DNA of 64,000 nucleotides from JAXMAF01 sp046350555. GTDB lineage: Bacteria > Planctomycetota > Phycisphaerae > Phycisphaerales > SM1A02. The position numbers and the translations under genes are program-made. Every line of letters starts with the position of its first letter. Positions within the stretch are counted from its first letter, which is position 1. This document shows, piece by piece, positions 34,613 through 45,478 of this stretch. The DNA is taken from positions 1 through 64,000 of the forward strand of contig JAXMAF010000008.1 of the NCBI GenBank assembly GCA_046350555.1, written 5' to 3'. Under the pieces are notes generated by a model. That model was not told the origin of the DNA and did no database searches. It worked only from the letters and a program-made list of their open reading frames with translations.

Positions 34613-34613
34613 T

Positions 34614-34785
34614 TTGAGCGCTCCGTTCGGCCCTCCGGGCCGACACTCGCTCTCGTACGCCGCGCGGGGCCGAGCCCGGCGGGCTGGGCGGGCGCCTTGC
34701 TTGAGCGCTCCGTGCGGCCCTGCGGGCCGACACACGCTCTTGTACGCCGCGCCGGGCGAAGCCCGGCGGGCTGAGCGGACGCGGG
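34614..34785. repeat. Two tandem copies of an ~86-base GC-rich repeat
   Basis: Copy 1 is about 34614-34699 and copy 2 about 34700-34785. Shared blocks in order are TTGAGCGCTCCGT, CGGGCCGACAC, GTACGCCGCGC and GCCCGGCGGGCTG. The GCCCGGCGGGC element is an internal inverted repeat. Confidence 0.8.
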
Positions 34786-34788
34786 CGC

Positions 34789-34892
34789 GTTGTGGTGCAC
34801 GCATCTTGCCTGCCGTTGTGGTGCAGGCATCTTGCCTGCCGTCGTGGTGCAGGCATCTTGCGTGCCATTGTGGTACAGGCATCTTGCCTGCC
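34789..34892. repeat. Four 26-base tandem repeats with internal palindrome
   Basis: Units at 34789-34814, 34815-34840, 34841-34866 and 34867-34892. The unit contains GCAGGCATCTTGCCTGC, a perfect 7-bp inverted repeat around TCT. There are 1-3 mismatches between units, no spacers, and no cas genes. Confidence 0.9.
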
Positions 34893-34956
34893 GATGAATC
34901 AGAGATCTCCGGCCTGCACCACCACGGGCCCTCACCGAAACCGGCGACCGCCAACG

Positions 34957-34991
34957 CACAGGAAGCCGCGGCGTGGCCGCGGCTTCCTGTG
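34957..34991. terminator. Perfect 16-bp stem hairpin
   Basis: Arms 34957-34972 and 34976-34991 are exact inverted copies with a three-base loop. It lies 50-85 bases beyond the stop of the exoprotein gene. It is symmetrical and lacks T-runs, so it may stop transcripts from both sides. Confidence 0.65.
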
Positions 34992-35042
34992 GTTGAACCT
35001 CTCGACGCGCCGGGTTGTCGCGACCGGCGCGAGTCGGACCGG

Positions 35043-38000
35043 TTACGGATTCGACTGGCAGTTGCCCCACGAACCGAGCATGAGGCCGAGATCGGCGCCG
35101 TCGGTCGTGCCGTCGCCGTTGAGGTCGGCGCCGGGCGTTCCCCACGCGCCGAGGAGCTGACCGAGATCGGCGCCGTCGACGTGTCCGTCGCCGTTGAGAT
35201 CGGCCGGGCACGGATTGGGCCCGACATTCATGAGGCCGATCGACGAGACCTGCTCCGGCGCGCCGTCGCCATCGACGTCGATCGAGAGGATCGCGTCGTG
35301 GAACTGGAACGAGTCGGGCTGGGTGAACCGGGCGTTCACCGTCACCTGCTTCGTCTGGCCGGGCAACACCTGGAGGTTGCCGATGTAGCGCGTGCCGGGC
35401 GGCAGCCCGTTGAGGCTGACGACCTTCTCGCTCGACATCATGTCGGATGGGAAGACGTCGATCAGGAATGGAATGACCGACTGCTGCGATCCGATGTTGG
35501 TCACGTCGAAGCCGATCTGCTTCGGGTTGCCGCCCGAGAGCGGCACCACCGGATCGCACGGCGTGATCCAGATCTGGCCGTTGCCGACCGGGGTCTGGCC
35601 CATCGTCGTGCACGCCTGGCCGGTCGTCGTGTTGACGATGGTGACCGAGAAGCAGCCGAGATCGCCGGGGTTCGCCGGACCGATGAGCGTCGCGGTCACC
35701 GGGATGGTGACGCAACTGTTCGGTCCCACCGTCACCACGCCCGCCGACGGCGAGAGCGCGATGTTGGCGGTGCATCCTCCGAAGCCGCCGATGGGTGTCA
35801 ACGAGTAGGTGTAGTTGTACGTCGTGCCCGAGTAGTTGCAGATCGTGAAGTCGCCCGTCGTCGGCAGGCCCGGCGAGCAGAAGACCCGATCCCAGCTCGC
35901 GTGGCAGGTGTCCTTGCACTTGCCGCTCTGGCCGGCGTTGTAGAGGTTCACGATCTCGAACGGATCGAGCTCGCGGCTGAAGATCTCCATCTCGTCGATC
36001 ATGCCCTTGAAGAAGGCGTTGAAGGGCGAGCCGGGATCCGGTCCACCGATCGCGACCGGCGCGTTGCTGGTCAGGTCGCAGCAGGGACTGAGGACGCTCC
36101 CCGACGCGACGCCATTGATGTAGAAGGTGATGAGCCGGCTTCCGTGGAGCAGGCAGTTGCCGTTGGAGCAGTCGCAACCGCTGACCGTGACGGCCACGTG
36201 CGTCCACGTGTTGAACGGAACCGCGCTGGTCGACGTGGCGATGCAGCGCACGCAGTTCGAGTCGGTGTCGAAGCGCAGCGTGCCGTCGCCCTCGATCGAG
36301 AGGCTCCAGCCGAGCGGGAAGCCGCTCACCTTCTGCACGATGACGCCGGGCAGGTCGATCTGGTGCTTGATCCACGCGTCGATGCTGAACGCGCCGCAGC
36401 CGAACTCCAACGACGGGCTGTTGGGAACGAGCACGCGGTCGTTGATGCCGTCGAAGGTGAGGGAGTTGTCGACGTAGCCCGGTCCGGGCGTCGGTCCGGT
36501 GGCCAGGTTCGGCTTGTACGTGCCGTTGTTCTGGAGGATCGTGAGGTCGTCGGCGACGGGACCGGTCGTCTCGTCGAACGACCACCAGGCGACCATGCCC
36601 CACGGCGGCGGAACACACGGCTTCTTGCACGGAATCGTGCCGCAGACCGAGTTGGGCCCGTACCACGTGCTGAACGGAAGGTTCTCGCAACCCTGCTGCG
36701 TCTCCTGCGTGCAGATGAAGTTCATCGAGCCCGGCGGTCCCTCGGCCTGCCAGCAGCAGGCGCCGGTGGGCTGGCCGGTGCCGCCGCCGCACGGCGCGCA
36801 GCTGTCGATGAAGAGGTCGATGTAGTCCACGCCGGTGTCGTCCTGGATGTAGACGTCCAGCGATCCATCGAGCATGAACGGAAGGATGTTTCGGTCGCCC
36901 TGGGCGTCGGGCGGCAGGTTGGCGAGATCCAGCGAGATCGACGAGAGCTGGTTGGTCGCCAGCGGCGGCGTGAACGCGCCGAGCGAGCTGAGCTTCGCGA
37001 AGCTCATGCTCCACTGGAACTTCGAGACGCCGCACTGGTCGACCACCTCGAAGGCCAGTCCGTCGGTGGTCCACAGCGACGACGGCCCCGGCTTGACGCC
37101 GATGGTGATGGACGCCGCGTTGATGCACGACGGCAGGCCGTCGATCGTCTCGACGAAGCATTGGTCGACCGGCGAGACGTCGTACTGCGTCAGGGAACCG
37201 CTGCCACACGTCACCAGCGCAAGCAGCGCCGCGCTGGGCGTCGTCGGCGTCGGTGTCGTGAATCCATCCGCCTGGTCGCGGCTGAAGACATAGCGGATGC
37301 CGTTGTTGGTGCACGGGCAGTGGAACACGGTGATCGACACGTAGTCGACCGCGGTGTCGTCCTGCACGACAATGCTCAGTTCGCCGTCGTAGAGCGAGCC
37401 GATGATGTTGGTGCCCGGACCGGCCACGGGCAGGTTGGCGAGGTCGAGGACCAGCGTCGCCGTCTGTCCGCACGTCCAGCTTCCGCCGGCGAGCGTGGCG
37501 ATCGAGGCGCCCCACACCTGCGTGCCGCCGTTGAAGAAGTAGATCTTGTCGTTGTACTCCAGGTCGCAGAGCGCCTTGAGCCGGATCTCGACGAAGGCGC
37601 CGATGATCGTGCCGCAGTCGCCGGGGCCGCCGCCGTCGGCGCACGCCGGCCAGCAGTGGAGCGTCTCGCCCCAGCACTGGTTCGGGGTGGTCATGTCGTA
37701 GGTCGCGGTGCACTGTGGCACCGTTCCCAGGAGCGCGGCGCTCGGCGACGCGGGTTCCGCGTTGCTCTGGCCGAACTCGTCGCGGCAGCCGCCGTCGCAC
37801 CAGAAGGCCTTGGCGGTGCACTGGTCGACGCTGTTGCAGAACGCGAACGCGGTCGCGGCGCACGCGGAGTCCCAGGCGATGGCGCAGCAGTGCGGATCGA
37901 CGCCGCAGACCGCGTTGCAGCACGCGGCGTTGCCGCAGAAGGGCGCCGGATGCACGGTGAAGCAGCTTCCGGCCGCGGGCGAGCCGCAGAAGAGCGGGAT

Positions 38001-38786
38001 CGGCAACCCGATGTTGGGCACGATGATGGCGTTCACGTTGGGGTAGCCGATGGCGGCGAACGGCAGGAAGTCCACGAGATCGCACGATGCGGCGCGGATG
38101 AAGCTCGGCGCGGTCTCGCCGGCGCTGTTGCTGCCCAGGAAGAGATACCCGCCATCGCCGCCCGCGGCGGGCGCGCGCGAGGCGATGAAGAGCTCGACGA
38201 CGAACTTCGTGCCGGCGGTCACCTGCACGGGGTCGAGGAACTTGGCCGTGTGCAGGGCCAGGGTTTCGCCGTCGGGAATGACGACCGTGGAGCTGCCGAC
38301 GAGCTGGAGCGCCTCGAACGGTCCGGCGATGTCGCCGAAGTAGATGTTCACGGTGACGGGCCACGCTCCGCCGGCGTTGATCTCGACGCCGAAGGTCACG
38401 CAATCCACGGAGCCGTTGACCGTCGCGCCGAACGATCGGGCGATGCCGTTGGCGTTGGTCGTGAAGAGCGGGCCGTCGTCGACGCATTCGGCCGTGTTGC
38501 CGGGCACGATCGTGGTCGCATCGACGTTCTGCGAGAGCGTGAGCTCTCCGCAGGGCGGATCGTTGGCGATGCCGCCTTGATCGACGGGTCCGCCGGCGAC
38601 CTTCCTCAGGTCGGCCGGGACCCGCGAGAGCGACGCGCCCGGCGGGTTCCCTTCCGCGGCCGCCGCCACCGCGCCGATGGCTGGTGCGAGGGCGCCGACC
38701 ATGGTGGCGATGATCCCGACGAGAAGCGTTCGCCTGCCCAGGATTCCCAAAGGACAACCACGCGCCGACTGTGTCGATTCCGCCAT
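35043..38786 (-). CDS. Large secreted protein with LamG-like domain and dockerin-type end
   Basis: A 1247-residue exported protein. The signal peptide is RRTLLVGIIATMVGALAPAI, with two Arg residues that could suit Tat export. Repeated beta-rich modules follow, each with VDYxxIxVxxC-like ends (for example DDTAVDYVSI and DDTGVDYIDL). A cysteine-rich segment (CCNAVCGVDPHCCAIAWD) is of a type common in planctomycete exoproteins. A LamG-like concanavalin fold begins GMVAWWSFDETTG and includes FSIDAWIKHQ. The C-terminus carries two dockerin-like repeats (DLNGDGHVDGADLG and DLNGDGTTDGADLG). GGAGGT lies six bases before the ATG. It probably binds polysaccharide or matrix; specific role unknown. Confidence 0.8.
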   Translation of the reverse strand: MAESTQSARGCPLGILGRRTLLVGIIATMVGALAPAIGAVAAAAEGNPPGASLSRVPADLRKVAGGPVDQGGIANDPPCGELTLSQNVDATTIVPGNTAECVDDGPLFTTNANGIARSFGATVNGSVDCVTFGVEINAGGAWPVTVNIYFGDIAGPFEALQLVGSSTVVIPDGETLALHTAKFLDPVQVTAGTKFVVELFIASRAPAAGGDGGYLFLGSNSAGETAPSFIRAASCDLVDFLPFAAIGYPNVNAIIVPNIGLPIPLFCGSPAAGSCFTVHPAPFCGNAACCNAVCGVDPHCCAIAWDSACAATAFAFCNSVDQCTAKAFWCDGGCRDEFGQSNAEPASPSAALLGTVPQCTATYDMTTPNQCWGETLHCWPACADGGGPGDCGTIIGAFVEIRLKALCDLEYNDKIYFFNGGTQVWGASIATLAGGSWTCGQTATLVLDLANLPVAGPGTNIIGSLYDGELSIVVQDDTAVDYVSITVFHCPCTNNGIRYVFSRDQADGFTTPTPTTPSAALLALVTCGSGSLTQYDVSPVDQCFVETIDGLPSCINAASITIGVKPGPSSLWTTDGLAFEVVDQCGVSKFQWSMSFAKLSSLGAFTPPLATNQLSSISLDLANLPPDAQGDRNILPFMLDGSLDVYIQDDTGVDYIDLFIDSCAPCGGGTGQPTGACCWQAEGPPGSMNFICTQETQQGCENLPFSTWYGPNSVCGTIPCKKPCVPPPWGMVAWWSFDETTGPVADDLTILQNNGTYKPNLATGPTPGPGYVDNSLTFDGINDRVLVPNSPSLEFGCGAFSIDAWIKHQIDLPGVIVQKVSGFPLGWSLSIEGDGTLRFDTDSNCVRCIATSTSAVPFNTWTHVAVTVSGCDCSNGNCLLHGSRLITFYINGVASGSVLSPCCDLTSNAPVAIGGPDPGSPFNAFFKGMIDEMEIFSRELDPFEIVNLYNAGQSGKCKDTCHASWDRVFCSPGLPTTGDFTICNYSGTTYNYTYSLTPIGGFGGCTANIALSPSAGVVTVGPNSCVTIPVTATLIGPANPGDLGCFSVTIVNTTTGQACTTMGQTPVGNGQIWITPCDPVVPLSGGNPKQIGFDVTNIGSQQSVIPFLIDVFPSDMMSSEKVVSLNGLPPGTRYIGNLQVLPGQTKQVTVNARFTQPDSFQFHDAILSIDVDGDGAPEQVSSIGLMNVGPNPCPADLNGDGHVDGADLGQLLGAWGTPGADLNGDGTTDGADLGLMLGSWGNCQSNP

Positions 38787-38945
38787 CGCCGACCTCCGTT
38801 TGTCTCGCGGTGCCTGCACCACGGGGGACAAGAGTCCCTGTCCGGAACGCCCGAACCAGAGCCAATGGCCCCACCGAGTCTGCCCGCAGGAGCAGTCCTC
38901 GGTGCCACTCAAACGGTAACCGACGCGCCGGTTCACGTGGAAGCG

Positions 38946-39674
38946 CTAAATTCCGGTGAACCGGTATCCGACGCCCGGCTCCGTCACCAGGAAGCGCGGC
39001 TGGGCGGGATCGATCTCGATCTTCCGGCGGAGCTGCGCCGCGTAGACGCGAACGTACTGGACGTCGTTCACGTGCGTCGGGCCCCACACGTCGCGCAGGA
39101 TCTGGGCGTGCGTCAGCACCTTGCCCGCGTGCTTGACCAGGAGCGCCAGCAGGCGGAACTCGATCGGCGAGAGGCGGAGGTCGCGGCGGCCTTCGAGGTC
39201 CTCGACCTGCACCAGCCGCGCCGCCAGGTCGACGCGCAGCGTGCGCCCGTCGATCGAGGCGACGAAGGCGGGCTCGCCGGTGGCGCCGCCGCTGCCCGCG
39301 GCGTGACGCATCGCCACGCGCATGCGCGCCGCGAGCTCGCCGACTCCGAACGGCTTGGTGAGGTAGTCGTCTGCGCCCGCGTCCAGCGCCGCGACCTTGT
39401 CGGATTCCTGGCCGCGGGCCGAGAGGACGATGATCGGCACGCTCGACCACTCGCGGATCCGCCGCGTCAGTTCAAGCCCGTCGCCGTCGGGCAGGCCAAG
39501 ATCGAGCAGGATGAGGTCCGGCGGCTGCATGCCGGCCTGGATCGCCCCCTCGCGGGCGCTCGCCGCCTCGTTGACGCGGAATCCGTGGGCGTCGAGCGTC
39601 GCGCGGAGGAACCGGCGGATCGGCGCTTCGTCCTCGACGACGAGCACCAGCGGGCGGTGGGGGGCATCGCTCAT
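38946..39674 (-). CDS. kdpE: KdpE potassium response regulator
   Basis: A 242-residue OmpR-family regulator. The receiver has the acidic pair (VVEDEAPIRR), the phosphoacceptor Asp in LILLDLGLPDGDG and Lys in YLTKPFGVGEL. The C-terminal winged helix includes LSPIEFRLLALLVKHAGKVL and VRVYAAQLRRKIE. Its ATG overlaps the kdpD stop (ATGA). It should bind direct repeats upstream of the kdp genes, where an 11-bp periodic array is seen. Confidence 0.93.
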   Translation of the reverse strand: MSDAPHRPLVLVVEDEAPIRRFLRATLDAHGFRVNEAASAREGAIQAGMQPPDLILLDLGLPDGDGLELTRRIREWSSVPIIVLSARGQESDKVAALDAGADDYLTKPFGVGELAARMRVAMRHAAGSGGATGEPAFVASIDGRTLRVDLAARLVQVEDLEGRRDLRLSPIEFRLLALLVKHAGKVLTHAQILRDVWGPTHVNDVQYVRVYAAQLRRKIEIDPAQPRFLVTEPGVGYRFTGI

Positions 39675-42600
39675 GGCGTTGGTGCCGCCTTCGGGTGCGC
39701 CGCGGCGCCGGACTCGGGCGTGGTCGTCGTGGAGTCCGCGTCCGCCGCGTGGCTCGGGGCGTCGGACGTCACCTCCGAAGGCAGTCGCGGCTGGGGGTGC
39801 TCGATCGGAAGGGAGAAGAGAAACGAGACGCCGCGCGGCACGTTCGGTTCGACCCAGATGCGTCCACCATGCGCGGCGATGATGCCCTGGCAGATGGTCA
39901 GGCCGAGGCCCAGTCCGAGGCCCGCGCCCGCGCCGGCTCCGGGAAAGGCCGTCGCTGGTTCCGTTGTTTCGACCGTTCCGGCCGGGCGCGCCGTCCGCCC
40001 TCGGAAGAACCGTTCGAAGACTCGCGTCGCCTCGTCGCGGCCGATGCCGGGTCCCTCGTCGGCCACGGCGACCACGACGTTGGCCTCGGCGACCCGAGCG
40101 GTGATCGCGATCGGCGTTCCGTCCGGCGTGTAGCGCAGCGCGTTCTCGACCAGGTTCTCGACGACCTGCGGCAGCATCGCGTTGTCCACGCGGATCATCG
40201 GCAGATCGGCTGGAACATGGACGCGGAGCGGGCGCCGCGCCAGCTCGCCGCGGCGGCGTCGCAGCCCGGCGCCGACCACTTCCTCGACGGTCGTCCACTC
40301 CCGGCGCAGCTCGACTCGTCCCGACTGGAGCCGGGTGGCGAAGACGAGGTTGCCGATCAGCTCGTTCAGCCGCGCCGACTCCGCGACGATGCTGTCGACG
40401 AGCTCGCGTCGCGTGGCCGGATCGAGCGCCGCGTCGGAGTCGCGAAGCGTGCTCGCGGCGCCGGCGATTCCCGCCAGCGGCGTGCGCAGGTCGTGCGAGA
40501 CACAACTGAGCAGCGTGGCGCGCAGTCGCTCGGACTCGACGTCGACCATCGCCGCCTGCCGTCCCTCGATCAGCGAGACGCGCTCGAGCGCCAAAGCGAT
40601 CTGGTTGACCAGCGTGTCCATCAGCAGTTGCTGCGGCGCGCTCCCCAGCGCCGATTCGGCGGATGGCCGCACCGCGAGCACTCCGATCTTGCCCTGCGAG
40701 GCGGTCAGGGGCAGGTAGCGCCCGACGGACGAAGGCAGCGCCGGCGTGCCGGCGCCCGCCAGCCGGCCGTGGTCGAAGGCCCATCGGGCGACGCCGCGCT
40801 CGCGTTCGTCGAGCCAGTCGGGCGCTCCGGCGAAGGCGAGCACCTCGAGCGGGCCGCGCGGATCGCCCGCGCCGCCGGCCGGTCGAGCGCCGGGTTCCGG
40901 GAGCGGACGGAGGACCGCGACATCGGCGGCGAACGTCTCGCGAAGGTGCGATGCCGCGACCGCCGCCACGTCGGCGAGGTCGCGGGCGCGGGAGAGCTCG
41001 CGCGACATGCCGTAGAGCGCCGACATGCGATGCTCGCGCTCGCGCGACGCGTCCGCCTGCTCGCGCGTCCGCGCCGTCAGCGTTCCGACGAGCAGCCCGG
41101 CCGCGAGCATGACGGCGAACGTCACCAGGTACGACGCGTCCGAGACCATGAAGGTGAAGCGTGGCTCGGTGAAGAAGAAGTTGAACGCGAGCACGCTGAG
41201 GACGCTCGCGACGATCGACGCCGTGCGTCCGAACCGCCACGCGGTGACGACGACGCCGGCGAGGTAGACCATCGCCTCCTCGGAGAGATCCGGCGGCTTC
41301 CAGCAGAGCCCCGCGACGGCGGTGGTCGCGGCGACCATGGCGCACGCCGCGAGCGCCGAGGTCCAGGTCGGCTGGCGTCCCTGGGGCGCCGGCGGCGCGA
41401 CTTCCGCGTCGTCGGCCGGCCGCCGGTCGTCGTCGTCGCCGCGCACCGCGATCACGTCGATCTCGCCGCTTCGCCGGATGACCTCGTTCATGAACGATCC
41501 GCGGCCGACGAAGCCGGCGAGCGCCTCGCGCAGCCGAGGGCGACCCGTCTTGCCGACGACGATCCGGCTGACGTTGCGGCTTCTCGCGTAGGCGACGAGC
41601 TCGCCCGCCGCGTCGCGCGAGCCCGGTGGCGTCGCCAACGTCACGGTCTCGGCGCCGAGCGATTCGGCGAGGCGCAGCGTCTGCATCACCCGGTCGCGGT
41701 CGGCGGCGGAAGCGGTCGGCGCCGCCGGTCGCTCGACATGGACGGCGATGAGCTTGGCGCGAAGCCCGGCGGCGATGCGTTGCGCAGCGCGCAGCAGGTT
41801 CGCCGAACTGGGACTCGGTCCCACGCAGACGAGCACGCGATCGGCCGCCGGCCAGACCGTGCGGATGCCCTTGCCTTCCCGGTAGTCGCGCATCTGCGCG
41901 TCGACCCACTCCGCGGTGCGGCGCAGGGCGAGCTCGCGCAGCGCCGTGAGGTTGCCCTTGCGGAAGAACGAGTCGATCGCCGCGCGGGCGCTCTCCGGAA
42001 CGTACACCTTCCCGGCGCGCAGCCGCTGGAGGAGCGCCTCCGGCGGAAGGTCGACCAGCTCGACCTCGTCGGCGCCTTCCACGACCGCATCGGGGACCGT
42101 CTCGCGCACGGCGACGCCGGTGATCCGGGCGACGACGTCGTTGAGGCTCTCGAGGTGCTGGACGTTGAGCGTGGTCAGGACGTCGATTCCGGCGCGGAGG
42201 ATCTCGTCGACATCCTGCCAGCGGCTTCTCGAAGCGGGATCCCGGCGCGTTGGTGTGGGCGAAACTCGTCGACGACGAGGACCTCGGGTCGTCGAGCCAG
42301 CGCCGCGTCCACATCGAGCTCCTCGAGCCGCGTCCCGCGGTACTCGACGGCGCGGCGAGGCAGGATGTCCAGCCCGAGAAGCTGCTGCTCGGTCTCGGTC
42401 CGGCCATGGGTCTCGACCAGGCCGACGACGACGTCGACGCCCTCGCGCGCCAGCCGCTGCGCCGAGGCGAGCATGGCGTACGTCTTGCCGACGCCGGGCG
42501 CCGCGCCAAAGAAGATCTTGAGGCGTCCGCGACCCGCTCGAGCCTGTTCGCGCTCGGCGCGACGCAGGAGCGAGGCTGGGTCGGGCCGTTCGGCGGGCAT
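39671..42600 (-). CDS. kdpD: KdpD sensor histidine kinase, frameshifted near codon 120
   Basis: About 975 codons. It has a KdpD-type Walker A (FFGAAPGVGKTYAMLA), then VVGLVETHGRTET and VLVVDEF, a universal-stress-protein-like domain (RVLVCVGPSPSSANLL), transmembrane helices of the DUF4118 type (about 41160-41360), a GAF-like region, the HisKA box with His in SCVSHDLRTPLAGI, and the ATPase motifs ENLVENALRY and DEGPGIG. The two frame changes lie near 42220 and 42260, where the conserved FAHTNAPGSR segment continues in another frame. The start at 42600 (MPAERPDPASLLRR) matches the usual family start. Confidence 0.88.
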
Positions 42601-42712
42601 GGCGGGCGATCCTACGAGAGCGGCGACGCCGCGATGCGCGGCCATCGTGCGAGGGAGCGGGCGCCCTGCGCGGGCATCGGCGGCACGTGTCGGCGAGGCC
42701 CAGTCGGCGTCG

Positions 42713-43354
42713 TCACGGACGCTTCCGTTCCGTCGCGGGGGCGGCGCCTGCCGGCGCCTCGTCGAGCGCCAGGTTCAGCTCCAGCACGTTGACGACGGGA
42801 TCCCCCAGCACGCCCAACTGCCTCGACCGCGTGTGCTGCGCGACGAGCGAGCGCACGAGCGATTCGTCCATCCGGCGAGCCTTCGCGACGCGCGGGACCT
42901 GATAGAGCGCCGCCGCCGGGCTGATGTGCGGGTCGAGCCCGCTGCCGGAGGCGGTCACCAGGTCGATCGGCACGCGCTCGCCCGGCTGGCGGTCGACCCC
43001 GACCGCCGCATCGGCGGCGGCGAGCGCCTCGAGGCGCCGCTTCACGTGCTCGACGAGCTCGGGGTTGGTCGGCGCGAGGTTCGATCCGCCCGATCCGGTG
43101 GCGGCCGCGGCATCGAAGGCGGTGTACGGCACCGGGCTCGTCGCCGACGGGCGCGACCAGAAGTGTCGCGGATCGACGAAGGACTGCCCGATCAACGACG
43201 AGCCGACGCACTCGCCGTTGCGCACGACGATCGATCCGTTCGCCTCGCGCGGGAAGGCGAACTGGCCGACGCCGGCGACGACCAGCGGATACGCCACGCC
43301 CGTGATCAGGGTCAGCACCGCGAGCACGACGATCGACCGAACGAGCGTTCGCAT
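42713..43354 (-). CDS. kdpC: KdpC potassium ATPase subunit C
   Basis: An intact 213-residue subunit with one N-terminal transmembrane helix (SIVVLAVLTLITGVAYPLVV), then GSSLIGQSF, FWSRPSAT, PYTAFDAAAATGSGGSNLAPTN and DLVTASGSGLDPHISPAAA, all hallmarks of KdpC. It starts four bases after the kdpB stop. It stabilises the KdpFABC complex and aids ATP binding. Confidence 0.95.
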   Translation of the reverse strand: MRTLVRSIVVLAVLTLITGVAYPLVVAGVGQFAFPREANGSIVVRNGECVGSSLIGQSFVDPRHFWSRPSATSPVPYTAFDAAAATGSGGSNLAPTNPELVEHVKRRLEALAAADAAVGVDRQPGERVPIDLVTASGSGLDPHISPAAALYQVPRVAKARRMDESLVRSLVAQHTRSRQLGVLGDPVVNVLELNLALDEAPAGAAPATERKRP

Positions 43355-43357
43355 GGC

Positions 43358-45478
43358 TCAGGCTCCTCCGATCGAAAGCGCGCCGAGCGCGAGGTCGATC
43401 GCCTTGATTCCCAGGAAGGGCACGACGAGTCCGCCGAGGCCGTAGACGAGGAGGTTGCGGCGCAGCAGCGCCGACGCCTCCATCGGCCGGTAGCCGACGC
43501 CGCGCAGCGCCAGCGGAATGAGCGCGACGATGACGAGGGCGTTGAAGACGACCGATGACAGGATCGCGGTCGCGGGATTGAGGCGCATGAGGTTGAGCGC
43601 CAGCAGCGAGGGATAGGTCGACGCGAACGCCGCGGGAATGATGGCGAAGTACTTGGCGACGTCGTTGGCGATGGAGAAGGTCGTCAGCGAGCCGCGGGTC
43701 ATCAGGAGCTGCTTGCCGATCCGGACGATCTCGATGAGCTTCGTCGGGTTGCTGTCGAGGTCGACCATGTTGCCGGCCTCCTTCGCGGCCTGCGTTCCCG
43801 AGTTCATGGCCACCGCGACGTCGGCCTGCGCGACGCCCGGCGCATCGTTCGTGCCATCGCCGGTCATGGCGACGAGGCCTTGCCGCGGCTGGTTCTCGCG
43901 GATGAAGCATCGAGCTTGCGGCTCCGGCGTCGCACGGGCGAGGAAGTCGTCGACACCCGCCTCGGCGGCGATCGCCGCGGCGGTGATCGGATGCTCGCCG
44001 GTGATCATGATCGATGCGGATGCCCATGCGGCGGCTCGGCGAAGCGGCTCCGCGATGCCGCCCTTGACCACGTCCTTGAGTTCGATCGCGCCCGAGCGTG
44101 CGCCCGCGACCGTCGGCCACCACCGAGGGCGTGCTTCCGCGCGTCGAGATCGCGTCGACGATGCGCCGGGCCTGCTCGCTCGGCCTGCCGCCCATGCGCA
44201 CGACGTACGCCTCGATGGCCTCGGCCGAGCCCTTGCGGATCTCGCGGCCGTCGAGGTTCACTCCGGACATGCGCGTCTGCGCCGAGAAGGGCGTGAACGC
44301 GGCGGCGAGGTCGTGAAGACGCCGCTCGCGCAGCCCGTGCCGCTTCGCCAGGACGACGATGCTGCGGCCTTCCGGCGTCTCGTCGGCGAGCGACGCGAGC
44401 TGCGCCGCGTCGGCGAGCTCCTCGAGCGTGGCGCCGTCGACGGGAATGAACTGCGACGCCTGGCGGTTGCCGAGCGTGATCGTCCCCGTCTTGTCGAGCA
44501 GCAGCACGTCGACGTCGCCGGCGGCCTCGACCGCGCGGCCGCTGGTGGCGATGACGTTCGCCTGCACGAGCCGGTCCATTCCGGCGATGCGGATCGCCGA
44601 GAGGAGTCCGCCGATCGTCGTCGGAATCAGGCACACCAGCAGCGCAATCAGCACGGTCACGGTGATCGGCGAGCCTGCGCCCGCCGTCCGGACCGCGTGG
44701 ATCGAGAAGGGCAGGAGCGTCGCACACGCCAGCAGGAAGACGATCGTGAGCGCCGCGAGCAGGATGTCGAGGGCGATCTCGTTGGGGGTCTTCTGCCGCT
44801 TCGCGCCCTCGACAAGCCCGATCATGCGATCGAGGAACGTTCGCCCGGATCGGCCGCGATGCGCACGACGATCCAGTCATCGCCACGCGCGTCCGCCGTT
44901 GACCGAGGATCGATCGCCGCCGGATTCGCGGATCACCGGCGCCGACTCGCCGGTCACCGCGGACTCGTCCACCGAGGCGATGCCTTCGAGCACCTCTCCA
45001 TCGCCGGGAACGATGTCGCCCGCCTCGACGAGGACGAGCATCGCCCTTGCGCGGCTCGCCCGCGAGGCATGGGAATCCACGCCGTGGCGGTGCGGCGCGG
45101 CTCGTTGACGACCTTCGCGACGACGTCATGACGCGCTGGCCTACAACGAGGCGGCACGGTGCCACCGCGACCCTCGGCCATCGCCTCGGCGAAGTTGGCG
45201 AAGAGCACCGTGAACCAGAGCCAGAGTCCGATGCCGAGGATGAATCCCTGTGGCGCTCGCCGCGCCCGAGGAAACGCCTGCACCCACAGGAACGTCGTCA
45301 GGATGCTGCCGACGTAGACCACGAACATGACCGGATTGCGGGCGCCGTGCCGAGGTCGAGCTTGAGGAACGCGTCGCCGATCGCGGCGCGCTTGATCTCC
45401 GGCTCGAAGAGCGAGCGGACTCCCGGGAGAACGATGGATCGGGTTGATCATGTGGCGTGCGGCACCGATAGCGCTCAT
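43358..45478 (-). CDS. kdpB: KdpB potassium ATPase catalytic subunit, multiply frameshifted
   Basis: The P-type ATPase subunit, about 700 codons. Recognisable pieces in order are MINPI near the start, NPVMFVVYVGSILTT, AGDIVPGDGEVLEG, SVDESAVTGESAPVIRESGGD, CLIPTTIGGLLSAIRIAGMDR, the phosphorylation motif VDVLLLDKTGTITLGN, MSGVNLDGREIRKGS, GEHPITAAAIAAEAGVDDF, TGDGTNDAPGVAQADVAVAMN and ALNLMRLNPATAILSS. The stretches between 44070 and 45480 need several frame changes. All catalytic motifs are present, so sequencing indels are likelier than loss. The last 238 codons are intact. Confidence 0.88.

Noticed and set aside
34789..34892. Possible CRISPR array
   Set aside because: The 26-base units are directly adjacent with no spacers, and no cas genes are in the window.
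34614..40133. An 1839-codon open frame on the plus strand across the exoprotein and kdpE
   Set aside because: It runs antisense to intact genes with clear domains and crosses repeats. Such frames arise from strong GC bias at third positions.
43358..45478. kdpB as a true pseudogene
   Set aside because: All P-type ATPase motifs remain in order, its operon partners kdpC and kdpF are intact, and the same kind of break affects unrelated housekeeping genes, so sequence error is the better explanation.
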